NCBI GenBank assembly: GCA_031282385.1 | Contig: JAITDV010000525.1 | Span: forward strand, 1-7,700 | From: Planctomycetaceae bacterium | Lineage (GTDB): Bacteria; Planctomycetota; Planctomycetia; Pirellulales; Thermoguttaceae | Direction: 5' to 3' | Length of the DNA: 7,700 nt | In this document: positions 1 to 7,213 of the stretch, piece after piece | Layout: every line of letters starts with the position of its first letter | Position numbering within the stretch: position 1 is the first letter of the stretch | Position numbers and translations under genes: made by a program | Notes under the pieces: generated by a model | The model's database searches: none | Told to the model about the DNA's origin: nothing | What the model saw: only the letters and a program-made list of their open reading frames with translations

Positions 1-32
1 CACGCTCTTGAGTCGCGCAATTTATAGTACGA
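1..32 (+). repeat. 32-bp dispersed element, left copy
   Basis: This stretch matches the reverse complement of 7089-7120 at 28 of 32 positions; the differences are at positions 1, 4, 15 and 23. It may extend past the left edge of the window. It contains TATAGT at 23-28, a good minus-10-like hexamer, in the position where the right copy has GATAGT. The right copy lies just upstream of the 1333-residue gene, so the element may be promoter-related. Here it points away from any visible gene and into the palindrome at 37-256. One reading frame is open from 2 to a stop at 50-52, so the tail of an upstream gene cannot be ruled out. Confidence 0.7.
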
Positions 33-36
33 GCAT

Positions 37-256
37 TAGACCTTTTTTCTAACCTAAAAATACATCAACGCAACAAAAAATCTACAACAAAAAACCGCCT
101 TTAACTCCTCCGAGACCACCCCTAACCCCTCCGAAGGAGGGGAATAAGAAGACGCATCCGAGTGAGGCGAATAAGGAGACGCCTCCTTCGGAGGCGAATA
201 TTCCACTCCTTCGGAAGGGTCAGGGGTGGTCTCCTACAGGTTAGCGCAAAGGTCTA
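37..256. repeat. Composite palindromic repeat (MITE/REP-like or structured RNA)
   Basis: Two nested pairs of inverted arms are visible. The inner arms, 112-145 and 200-233, match at 31 of 34 positions. The outer arms, 37-55 and 238-256, match at 16 of 19 positions, with the three mismatches together in the middle. The left side has about 56 bp between outer and inner arms, the right side only 4 bp, so the left may carry an insertion. The left inner arm also forms its own perfect 7-bp hairpin, CCCCTCC-GAA-GGAGGGG, at 126-142. GC-rich CTCC/GGAG motifs here contrast with the AT-rich genes. Such elements are often dispersed, non-autonomous repeats; no transposase is present. It lies in the 3' region of the HD gene and could also affect transcript ends. 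Six T residues follow on the minus strand (89-94), but 17 bp beyond the stem. Confidence 0.75.
146..199. repeat. Two tandem 27-bp units in the palindrome loop
   Basis: The loop between the inner arms is exactly two head-to-tail 27-bp units, 146-172 and 173-199, which match at 21 of 27 positions; four of the six differences are adjacent. The second unit contains a small hairpin, GCCTC at 181-185 pairing with GAGGC at 191-195, with C186-G190 able to close a three-base loop. The first unit has lost this symmetry. Two units without spacers do not make a CRISPR array. Confidence 0.6.
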
Positions 257-373
257 TTATCAAAATTAATTGACAAGGAGTCCCCATTCGGATGCTCAAA
301 CGAACTCGCCGCGAATAAGTTGGCTACCATTAAAACAACAAAAAGACTTTTTCAGGGACAACTAGTTACTCAA
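257..373. other. Gene-free 3' flank of the HD gene
   Basis: No open frame with coding character is seen here. A minus-strand transcript leaving the HD gene would meet a weak AT-only hairpin (AAAAA-GTC-TTTTT) followed by a T-rich stretch around 333-352. This is a poor intrinsic terminator at best. The bases near 284-290 resemble part of the first 27-bp unit, which may be a repeat remnant or chance. Confidence 0.3.
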
Positions 374-1846
374 TTACATATTTGTTTCTGTGTCAAATTC
401 TGCACCGTTTGTAACTTGGTTCATTGCTTCTGCTAGAGGTACGATGTGTTCAATATTTTTTGTATAAATTCTACAAATACGATAACTTTGCGGAATATAA
501 CGGAATAAATCTTCATCTTCTAAAGGGCGAATTGTTTTTGTTGCCGGTTCAAAGAGGCAATTTTGCATGTTTAAGTTTTTTTGTTTGTTTCCGGTTTCGT
601 TTTGTATTCCGCCTCGTAGTTGATGTCTTGCGCAATCAATTTGAAAATCAATTGAGCGTAATTGTTCAGGTAATTTTGAAGTAATCATCTGTTTTAAGAT
701 TTCTTCATTGCCGAAAATACTTGTGTGTTCGCGTCTGTCGGATTGAAATAGTATAGTTTTTTCTGTTGCCATTTGAAATGGAATTTTGCGAGTAAGAAAT
801 TTTTGCCAGAGCAAAGCTAATTCGCGTTTTATTGGATTGGTTGACCATTCAAAACGCGATACATCAACTAGCAACGAACTCTCTGTAAATCCCAAATAAT
901 CATCAAGACACTCAAGCGGATTACGTACATCCGCAACTTCAGGCATAAGAGGATTCGGAAAAATATAACCACAACTCTTATCAAATAATTCGCTCAAAGT
1001 AAGATCAATTGCGCGGACTTCACGATGAAAATATATTGACCTAAATAACTCGCCGCGAACATTGAGAAACCTAATCAACGCTGCAAATCCTTTTTGATGT
1101 ATTGTCAAACCTTCTTTTGTAAAAAATGAATAATGAATCAATCTGTCAACATCAATAATACTTGTCCCAAATCCGGTCATGTAAGCATCCCGCAACACAA
1201 AATCCATGTTGTCCACCGTGTACAAACCGCTAAAAAGAGAACGCAATAACCGTAACCAAAAAGGTACATTTGTATTTTGTTCTACAGTTGGCCGCACAAT
1301 CAAAAACGCAATTTGTTCGGGATCAAGTGTTTCATTGGCATCAAGCTCGCCGTGCGGATTACGCCGTATTTTTTGCAACATCGGCGCAAGTTTACGGCGA
1401 ATTATTTCCGCGCCGAGTTTTTCATGATTCAGATTAAATCGGGCAAGATACTTAGAATCAAAAAAATGCCCAAAAGGTCCATGTCCGACATCATGCAAAA
1501 GTGCAGCCATACGAACAAGCGACTCGAGATAATTGCGACTAGGTAATTTTTCGTTACAATTAATCTCGTTACACGTATCAACCAAACTTGTATAAAGCCG
1601 GTCAATAATTTTTGACGCAAGATGCATACTGCCGAGCGAATGTTGAAACCGCGAATGCTCTGCTGTCGGATAAACAAACCATGCGGTTTGTAGTTGATGA
1701 ATTTGCCGCAGACGTTGTACCCACGCAGAATCTATAATTTCCCGTTCCGAAACTTCGTCCGCAATTTTTGAACCGGAAAAAGGAATGTAACCATGTATCG
1801 AATCATACACAAGATTATCATCCTCATAATAATTTATTAATCGCAT
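374..1846 (-). CDS. HD-domain phosphohydrolase (COG1078/YwfO-like)
   Basis: This 490-residue soluble protein has the layout of the HD superfamily of deoxynucleotide or related nucleotide phosphohydrolases. Known relatives (YwfO/EF1143 type) are dNTP triphosphohydrolases; the substrate here is not known. Residues 14-22 (YDSIHGYIP) and 43-60 match the family's N-terminal block with QRLRQI. HSRFQHSLG at 64-72 supplies metal ligand H69 and the conserved R66. LLHDVGHGPFGH at 116-127 gives the H118-D119 pair. VDNMDFVLRD at 211-220 holds the last metal ligand, D212. In this last motif the usual basic residue after the ligand Asp is Asn213, and the usual Tyr is Phe216, which could change phosphate binding. 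The region after about residue 300 is less familiar. The start lies 17 bp after the batA stop, with no clear Shine-Dalgarno site, so translation may be coupled to batA in one operon. The family call is firm, the activity is inferred. Confidence 0.88.
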   Translation of the reverse strand: MRLINYYEDDNLVYDSIHGYIPFSGSKIADEVSEREIIDSAWVQRLRQIHQLQTAWFVYPTAEHSRFQHSLGSMHLASKIIDRLYTSLVDTCNEINCNEKLPSRNYLESLVRMAALLHDVGHGPFGHFFDSKYLARFNLNHEKLGAEIIRRKLAPMLQKIRRNPHGELDANETLDPEQIAFLIVRPTVEQNTNVPFWLRLLRSLFSGLYTVDNMDFVLRDAYMTGFGTSIIDVDRLIHYSFFTKEGLTIHQKGFAALIRFLNVRGELFRSIYFHREVRAIDLTLSELFDKSCGYIFPNPLMPEVADVRNPLECLDDYLGFTESSLLVDVSRFEWSTNPIKRELALLWQKFLTRKIPFQMATEKTILFQSDRREHTSIFGNEEILKQMITSKLPEQLRSIDFQIDCARHQLRGGIQNETGNKQKNLNMQNCLFEPATKTIRPLEDEDLFRYIPQSYRICRIYTKNIEHIVPLAEAMNQVTNGAEFDTETNM

Positions 1847-1863
1847 AACTATAACGTAATTGT

Positions 1864-2916
1864 CTATGGAATTTTTCTGAATCTTGTACTGATAAGCAAC
1901 AAATGCAACAGAATCATTGAAGTACCGATTAACAACGGATAACGGTAATATTCTTTGTACTGTGTGTAAATTTTACCTTCGTGTGTTGTTTTTTCTAATC
2001 TGTCAATTTCAGCATAAACTTTTTCAAGTGCATCAGTATTTTGGGGATTGTAAAATTGACCGCTGCTCATTTCAGCGATTTTGCGCAACGTATATTCATC
2101 AACTGCGGTACTTGAAATTCTACCCAAAATATCGCGTCCGCCGCCGCTTGAACCAATACCGATAGTATAAATTTTAATCCCCAATGTCTTGGCAATCTCC
2201 GCAGCTTCCAACGGATCAAGCTCGCCGAAATTTTGTTCGCCGTCGGAAAGGAGAACGATCACTTTACTTTTGGCGTTTATATTTTTCAGTCTGTCGCAAG
2301 CAATTGCAATTGTATCACCGATTGCTGTCATATTTTCTTCTTCAAGTGTACGCCGTAATTGTCGTATATCTGTACTGCGTTTTAATTCTTTCGGAGGTTC
2401 TATCAGATTTACTTGAGAAAGCATTTCAAGCAAAGTTGAATGATCAAGCGTTAGCGGACAAAAAGCATCAACATAACCGCCAAACGCAATTAAACCAATC
2501 ATATCATCTTTACGTCCTCTCAAATTGCTGCCGTTACCTTGTACAAAATCGCGGAATACTTTTTTGACGGCTTGTAAACGATTGACACGTACACCATCAA
2601 TTTCAAAATCTTCCGCTCCCATCGAACCACTGCGATCAACACACATTGCAATCGCAATTCCATCAGTCCGAATACGATATTCTTCTATTCCGGCTTGCGG
2701 ACGGGCAAGAGCAACTATCAATAAAATAAGACCAAAATAAAATAAGAATGGTAACAATTTACCAATACGCTGCATAAATGTTACCGGCAAACGCTTGAGC
2801 ATTACCACGCTGCTAAAAATAACTCCCACACGCTTACGCCGAAACTCCATTTCCGCTACTAATAGTAAAAGCGGAATTAAAAAAAGAAAATAATAAGGCG
2901 AATAAAATCTAAACAT
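1864..2916 (-). CDS. batA: BatA-type VWA-domain membrane protein
   Basis: This 350-residue protein has the full BatA layout. Helix 1 is at about 9-22 and helix 2 at about 53-71, running into the characteristic ALARPQ (69-74). A von Willebrand factor A domain covers about 86-300, and a C-terminal helix lies at about 327-343. The metal-ion-dependent adhesion site is intact: DRSGS at 94-98, Thr197 in MTAIGD, and Asp225 in LLSDGE. BatA proteins are linked to oxygen or stress tolerance in Bacteroides and Leptospira, but their molecular role is unsettled; the VWA domain is expected to bind partner proteins. The usual neighbours (MoxR ATPase, DUF58 protein, BatB) are not in the window, so this could equally be a stand-alone BatA/BatB relative. 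I chose the start at 2916 because a Shine-Dalgarno site lies 7 bp upstream and the predicted promoter lies downstream of the longer GTG start at 2973. The HD gene follows after 17 bp. Confidence 0.88.
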   Translation of the reverse strand: MFRFYSPYYFLFLIPLLLLVAEMEFRRKRVGVIFSSVVMLKRLPVTFMQRIGKLLPFLFYFGLILLIVALARPQAGIEEYRIRTDGIAIAMCVDRSGSMGAEDFEIDGVRVNRLQAVKKVFRDFVQGNGSNLRGRKDDMIGLIAFGGYVDAFCPLTLDHSTLLEMLSQVNLIEPPKELKRSTDIRQLRRTLEEENMTAIGDTIAIACDRLKNINAKSKVIVLLSDGEQNFGELDPLEAAEIAKTLGIKIYTIGIGSSGGGRDILGRISSTAVDEYTLRKIAEMSSGQFYNPQNTDALEKVYAEIDRLEKTTHEGKIYTQYKEYYRYPLLIGTSMILLHLLLISTRFRKIP

Positions 2917-2923
2917 AAATTTT

Positions 2924-2930
2924 TCCTCTC
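2924..2930 (-). promoter_or_regulatory. Ribosome binding site of batA
   Basis: The minus strand reads GAGAGGA and is followed by 7 bases before the ATG at 2916. It is the clearest Shine-Dalgarno site in the window and decides the start 19 codons inside the longest open frame. Confidence 0.7.
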
Positions 2931-2952
2931 TATATTGTCGTAGCGAAATCAA

Positions 2953-2981
2953 AATATAAAACGACAAAGACACAATGACAA
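2953..2981 (-). promoter_or_regulatory. Probable sigma-70-type promoter for batA-HD
   Basis: On the minus strand, TTGTCA (2981-2976) and TATATT (2958-2953) are separated by 17 bases; each hexamer matches the consensus at 5 of 6 positions. Initiation would fall near 2946, giving a leader of about 30 bases that contains the batA ribosome binding site. It implies batA and the HD gene can be transcribed separately from the large gene upstream. No convincing terminator is seen between the large gene's stop and this promoter; a T-run at 3014-3020 has no stem before it, so read-through is also possible. Confidence 0.5.
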
Positions 2982-3055
2982 ATTAATGAATTGTTGCTAT
3001 TGAATATGTTCGATAAAAAAACACACGACTGAATAATTACATTTCATCAACAAAA

Positions 3056-6000
3056 TTATCTGCCGATTGTTGCGCTTTTTGAGTTATTTTGTCCGTGTGT
3101 GCGGTTTGTTGATTCGTCGATTATTACGGAATAAACATCGGTTTCTTTAATTTTTTCTGTCGGCAAAATCCATTGCTTTTCGCTGTAACACAACTTATAA
3201 ACATATCCTGCCGCAATTGCCAGAACAATGCCGATAGACGCCGCTTGCAAAAATAATAAACCTGATACGGATTGCCAAAATAATATTGCCGGCAAAACTA
3301 CAACTAATCCCGCGACCAAACCAACATAACGTGTTTTGGGAAAATAAACCAAAATCAATCCCGCTAACAACGCAATTGAACTTGAAATCAAAACAATAAC
3401 AGACCTATCAACCAAAATAAACGGCACCAATTCCGACGATGAAAGTGAACTAAATAAAAATTGAGAAGCGTTATCTGATATTAAAACTTCGTCAACACTT
3501 TTTTGAGAAATACCCACATCAGACATTGTGAATGCGGTTTTTTGTCCTGTCAGTAAACCATTATACGTATATCTATATTCAGGCGTCCAACCGGTTGGGA
3601 TAAATGGAATAAATCTGTTAGGCGGTAATATCAATTGCCAGTATGACCGCCGTACAAGCACATCGTCGTTGAATTGCGGCAATGAAAATTGAACACGTTG
3701 AATTTTGTTACGAAAAATACCCGGTATCTGATACCAAAGCTCAATCGTGTTTGCTTGCCCGTTTTCAGATTCATGTAGCGGGATAGTTATTTGCAATCCA
3801 TTAGTCAATTCAACAGGAATTGTAACTCCATTCTTTTTCACCGTGATTTTTGTCGGCGTAACCCGATCAGGAACACGAATTGTCAACGAATCACGGCTGC
3901 TGCTTACTACATAAACCGCACGATCAACCCGTAACGAATCCGATAACCATGTTTGAATCCACGCACGTTCTACAATAGTTGTCCCGAATATATCACGATC
4001 TCGCGATGAAATTAACAACTGTAAACAATCAGGGTCAATATTCGATGAAGTTGTTTCGTCTGAATTTAGTGAATCGGAAATACGAAATGTTGATTCAAAA
4101 ACCATTGTTTTTTGTAAACGTGTGGAGATTTTCGCTGATTGAATTTGCGATTCTGCGGTAACCGGCGATTTTGTGTCGGATTTATTGCCGATGCTATTGT
4201 CGGCGGGTTTATTTTGGAGGTCGTTATTTTTTGTAACAATAATTGGTGATATGGTTCCGATATTTTTCCACTGTGATTTTGATTCTTCACGCAATTCAGC
4301 GTTGATTCCAGCGGGAGCGATTAGGTTTACTTTGTGTGAATTTATTGTAACGTTTAATGGTTTGACAAAAGGAATCAATACCGATTCAGACAAATCTTCC
4401 GAAACATTGATAGGTTGAATACTGTATTTGATACCGATTTCAAATTTACCGATCATAGCTTCAGGCAACATGATAAATTTTTTTACATAATCGCTTTTAT
4501 TTTTTTCGTTATTATTTTCTGTTATTACCGCGTCCCGCAAGCGTAGAAAAGTGTTGCCGATGAAGGCTTGAATTCCGCCGTATTCACCTGTACCGTATGT
4601 ATCCAATATTCGCGGAATGGCTAAAGTAATTCTATCAACAGGTTCATAAGCAACATCATAAGAAATTATTTCCTGAATTTGTTCTTTTTGATCTAATAAT
4701 TTAATGTCGGTTTTAATATTTGTTTCGATTTTTTGTTTGTGAAATTCAGTTTCTGTAACGAAAATTGGATTAGGCAAATCAGATTGGTAAATCAACGGTT
4801 CGCGTTGTCTCTGAGGCAATTCAATATTTATCCGTGAAGTTCGTCTGTTGACGCGGGTTAAACCAGCGGTGTGCGGCATGTTCGACTCCGCAACATCTAT
4901 CACCGGCGTAAGATCAATATTGTCGCCAGGAACAATAACAACAATTGACGGCTCAACCCAATTCGCTTGCGGTTGCGGAAAACGCAATGTTAATAGTTTA
5001 CGGTCAGGTTGCAGATTATTAACCGGCGGCAATGTTGCGGGATCAAATTTTCGGTGCAATTTGAGATCGATTTCAAAATCTTCTTCGATAACATTTGACA
5101 ACGGAATATTCAAAATACCATCTGTAGTTTGTTCGACGCCGCCGACATTTATTATGTTTGTTGGAGTTATTTCGCCGCTCCATTGCCAGTCAAAAAGTTG
5201 TACGCTTAAAGAATGAATCTGAGACCATGGCACCGTACAAGCAAGCCGCATTGTCATTGACAACATTCCCTTTTCAATTCTAACTTGATATTCCGGTTTA
5301 ATATTTGTGCGAACTTGCGGTGTGATAATTTGTCCGCGTAGTAAAAAAGGTTGGAGAGAGAATCTGAATTGAGCGGCGATTCCGGCAGCGGGAGTTATAT
5401 CAATACGATTTATTCCGCGAATTGACCGCCAATTCGGACGCATTCCGTCGGGAATCGTAATTGACAACACGCCGTATTGACGCTGCGCACCCAACACATC
5501 AAAACCTTCTATCTCGTTCCAATCACTAGTAACCGCCGACGAAGTTGCCGCTTGTAAACGCCGCGTCGCAACCAAACGAACATTGAGAGGTCCCAATGTT
5601 TTTTGTTTCGTTTGAATTTCAATAATTGAGGTTTGGTCGGTTTTAGTTTGATCGTTGTTATCGTTATTGGATTTATTTTTTGGTCGGTTTATTGTATTTC
5701 GTTCTTCGGCGGAAAGTAGTCTGATTGAATATCCGCCGCCTGTTGCGAATTTTTCGGAATTTTCAATATCGAGAACTGCATCTTTGGGCAAGCGAATCAT
5801 AAATTTGTCAAAAGTATTTTGCAAACTTCTTACTGGTAATGTTGCGTCGTAAGCGATAAATCGCGGATCAATTTGGACGAGAATATTAGCGTCTTTGATT
5901 TCGAGAATAGGTCGCGGTTCAATTGATTCAGTATTTTTTTTTCGCCAAGTAATATCAAAATTTGGTTTCAAGCCGAGTATTGTAAATTGGGTAGATTTGC

Positions 6001-7057
6001 CGTTGTCAACTTGTGAAGGATTGATCAAAGTAGCTTGTGCAACTGCGGTGATATTTGGAGACGGAATTGTGAGGATAAATTGTGAACTGACAGCGTGTGT
6101 AAATGAGATTGCAAGTTTATGACTGCCATCCGCAAGTTTATTGACTGGAAACCAAAGAGTAAGTGAAATCTCGTGATGTTCGTCGGTAACATTTACGGAT
6201 GAAGTAGCAGCATAATTCTGTACGGTTGCGGTAATTGGTGTTGTGTCGGGCGTCGGGTTAGTTATTGCTTCGGTGATTATTTTTGCGGAGATATTTGGGT
6301 AATTGTCAATTGTTTCTTTTTGTTTGTTTTCGGTTATGTTTTGTTTGGGAGTCAAAGTTGTTGGCGGACTAATAATAGCAATATATTGTCCGTCCAGCGG
6401 ATCAACGGTGATAGTTATATTGGATTTACTGGAATAACTGTACGATAATTCCGGTTTCTGTTGGTTGTTGTTTATAGATACAGGAATTATGCCTTCTTTT
6501 AAACCGAGCGGTATTTTTATAGTTTTATCGTTGTTTGTTGAAATGTTAAATTGAATAGTTGTTTCTATTCTTGAGTCGACGAGTTTACCTTTTGCGAGAA
6601 TAGTATTGATAGTGAAATTTGGCGTTGTAACATTTGCGCCGCGCATGAGAAATTTTGCAAAATCTTCAAGTACATCAACAGACCAACCTCCGGGTAAAAC
6701 AACAAAATGTCCGCTGTTCGGATTAAATAGTACAATAGCGTCGTGTTTTTCGCGTTCGGTTGCGATTCGTTTTATTGGTTCTTTGGCGGAGTTAGGATTG
6801 GTTTCAGGTGCGGGGTTGTTATTGTGAGGTTGTTGTAATATTGACGTGGGTGGATGATTCGGATTCGGATTCGGATTCGGTAAGGTTGGAGAAGGTGATG
6901 ACAACGCGGGTGAAGTTGCGGGCGTTGATGTTGACGGCGAATAATTCGGAAAAACTGTACCCGACGTTTGCGCAATCAAAAATTGATCACAACGACTCAA
7001 AAAAAGAATCAATACAAAAAAAACAAAAAAAATCTTATTGGTCAATAAATATTTCAT
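3056..7057 (-). CDS. Giant secreted/membrane-anchored protein, family unknown
   Basis: I do not recognise a named family for this 1333-residue protein. Residues 1-30 look like a signal peptide: positive start, hydrophobic core at about 9-20, and a plausible cut near LIAQ at 27-30. LSRC at 20-23 is not a proper lipobox because Arg precedes Cys. Residues 39-90 are a Pro/Asn/Ser-rich linker with a PN repeat at about 60-67. Residues 105-1200 alternate short hydrophobic strands and polar turns, suggesting many beta-sandwich-like domains, broken by Asn/Lys-rich linkers near 455-480, 845-856 and 940-975. Landmarks are VVLPGGW (119-125), VAYEPVDRITLAIPR (802-816) and a Trp/Pro-rich segment at 1140-1162. 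Three membrane helices lie at about 1219-1239, 1244-1261 and 1265-1287, followed by about 45 polar residues. The bulk is therefore probably outside the cytoplasm, anchored by the C-terminus. The gene precedes batA by 139 bp, so an envelope role alongside BatA is possible. I have an uncertain impression of similar large proteins in Planctomycetota. No clear Shine-Dalgarno site is present. Confidence 0.85.
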   Translation of the reverse strand: MKYLLTNKIFFVFFVLILFLSRCDQFLIAQTSGTVFPNYSPSTSTPATSPALSSPSPTLPNPNPNPNHPPTSILQQPHNNNPAPETNPNSAKEPIKRIATEREKHDAIVLFNPNSGHFVVLPGGWSVDVLEDFAKFLMRGANVTTPNFTINTILAKGKLVDSRIETTIQFNISTNNDKTIKIPLGLKEGIIPVSINNNQQKPELSYSYSSKSNITITVDPLDGQYIAIISPPTTLTPKQNITENKQKETIDNYPNISAKIITEAITNPTPDTTPITATVQNYAATSSVNVTDEHHEISLTLWFPVNKLADGSHKLAISFTHAVSSQFILTIPSPNITAVAQATLINPSQVDNGKSTQFTILGLKPNFDITWRKKNTESIEPRPILEIKDANILVQIDPRFIAYDATLPVRSLQNTFDKFMIRLPKDAVLDIENSEKFATGGGYSIRLLSAEERNTINRPKNKSNNDNNDQTKTDQTSIIEIQTKQKTLGPLNVRLVATRRLQAATSSAVTSDWNEIEGFDVLGAQRQYGVLSITIPDGMRPNWRSIRGINRIDITPAAGIAAQFRFSLQPFLLRGQIITPQVRTNIKPEYQVRIEKGMLSMTMRLACTVPWSQIHSLSVQLFDWQWSGEITPTNIINVGGVEQTTDGILNIPLSNVIEEDFEIDLKLHRKFDPATLPPVNNLQPDRKLLTLRFPQPQANWVEPSIVVIVPGDNIDLTPVIDVAESNMPHTAGLTRVNRRTSRINIELPQRQREPLIYQSDLPNPIFVTETEFHKQKIETNIKTDIKLLDQKEQIQEIISYDVAYEPVDRITLAIPRILDTYGTGEYGGIQAFIGNTFLRLRDAVITENNNEKNKSDYVKKFIMLPEAMIGKFEIGIKYSIQPINVSEDLSESVLIPFVKPLNVTINSHKVNLIAPAGINAELREESKSQWKNIGTISPIIVTKNNDLQNKPADNSIGNKSDTKSPVTAESQIQSAKISTRLQKTMVFESTFRISDSLNSDETTSSNIDPDCLQLLISSRDRDIFGTTIVERAWIQTWLSDSLRVDRAVYVVSSSRDSLTIRVPDRVTPTKITVKKNGVTIPVELTNGLQITIPLHESENGQANTIELWYQIPGIFRNKIQRVQFSLPQFNDDVLVRRSYWQLILPPNRFIPFIPTGWTPEYRYTYNGLLTGQKTAFTMSDVGISQKSVDEVLISDNASQFLFSSLSSSELVPFILVDRSVIVLISSSIALLAGLILVYFPKTRYVGLVAGLVVVLPAILFWQSVSGLLFLQAASIGIVLAIAAGYVYKLCYSEKQWILPTEKIKETDVYSVIIDESTNRTHGQNNSKSATIGR
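6856..6880 (-). repeat. Hexanucleotide microsatellite coding a Pro-Asn run
   Basis: Four perfect copies of GATTCG (plus one base) on the plus strand encode alternating Pro-Asn residues on the minus strand, within the linker after the signal peptide of the large protein. Changes in copy number would keep the reading frame and only lengthen or shorten the linker. Confidence 0.8.
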
Positions 7058-7088
7058 AGAATGGAATTGTGAGTAACTTCTATACTAT

Positions 7089-7120
7089 TCGTACTATCAA
7101 TTGCGTGACTCAAGAGTGTA
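7089..7120 (-). repeat. 32-bp dispersed element, right copy
   Basis: Read on the minus strand, this matches 1-32 at 28 of 32 positions. It sits 32-63 bp upstream of the ATG of the large gene and directly after a terminator-like hairpin, exactly where a promoter is expected. Conservation ends close to where transcription would begin. Both copies contain TTGAGT, CGCAATT and ATAGTACGA blocks. Confidence 0.7.
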
Positions 7121-7122
7121 AA
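7093..7122 (-). promoter_or_regulatory. Candidate promoter of the giant gene
   Basis: On the minus strand TTTACA (7122-7117, 5 of 6 to consensus) and GATAGT (7098-7093, 4 of 6) are 18 bases apart. The homologous left copy has TATAGT at the second box, a better match. Initiation would be near 7086, leaving a leader of about 29 bases. This is a modest prediction: AT-rich DNA gives many such matches, and the support comes mainly from position and from the repeat. Confidence 0.35.
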
Positions 7123-7149
7123 AGCCTGCTTACCTATTTGAAAGCAGGC
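7120..7149 (-). terminator. Possible intrinsic terminator between efp and giant gene
   Basis: GCCTGCTT at 7124-7131 pairs perfectly with AAGCAGGC at 7142-7149, an 8-bp stem around a 10-base loop. On the minus strand it is followed by TTTTAC, a short T-run. It lies about 170 bp after the efp stop. The T-run overlaps the proposed minus-35 box of the next gene. The short tract makes it a weak or partial terminator. Confidence 0.5.
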
Positions 7150-7213
7150 GGCGGTAAAGGAAATTTCAAGTGTGAGCAGTTTAAGAGGTTTTTAGAGGTT
7201 CCATAAATTTTAC

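Noticed and set aside
112..233. CRISPR array
   Set aside because: There are only two adjacent 27-bp units without spacers, inside an inverted repeat.
2917..2973. GTG start giving a 369-residue VWA protein
   Set aside because: No ribosome binding site is seen there, the extra residues do not fit the BatA N-terminus, and the predicted transcript starts later.
4848..5216. Plus-strand open frame of 122 codons, and similar ones at 2184-2567 and 424-684
   Set aside because: They lie wholly antisense to well-supported minus-strand genes, have odd composition and no recognisable domain.
6989..7000. Lipoprotein signal at LSRC (residues 20-23 of the giant protein)
   Set aside because: Arg just before Cys does not fit the lipobox, and a normal signal peptidase cut after residue 30 is available.
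1..7120. Complete transposon bounded by 32-bp inverted ends
   Set aside because: No transposase or other mobility gene lies inside, and the right copy sits at a natural promoter position. It is kept only as a minor alternative.
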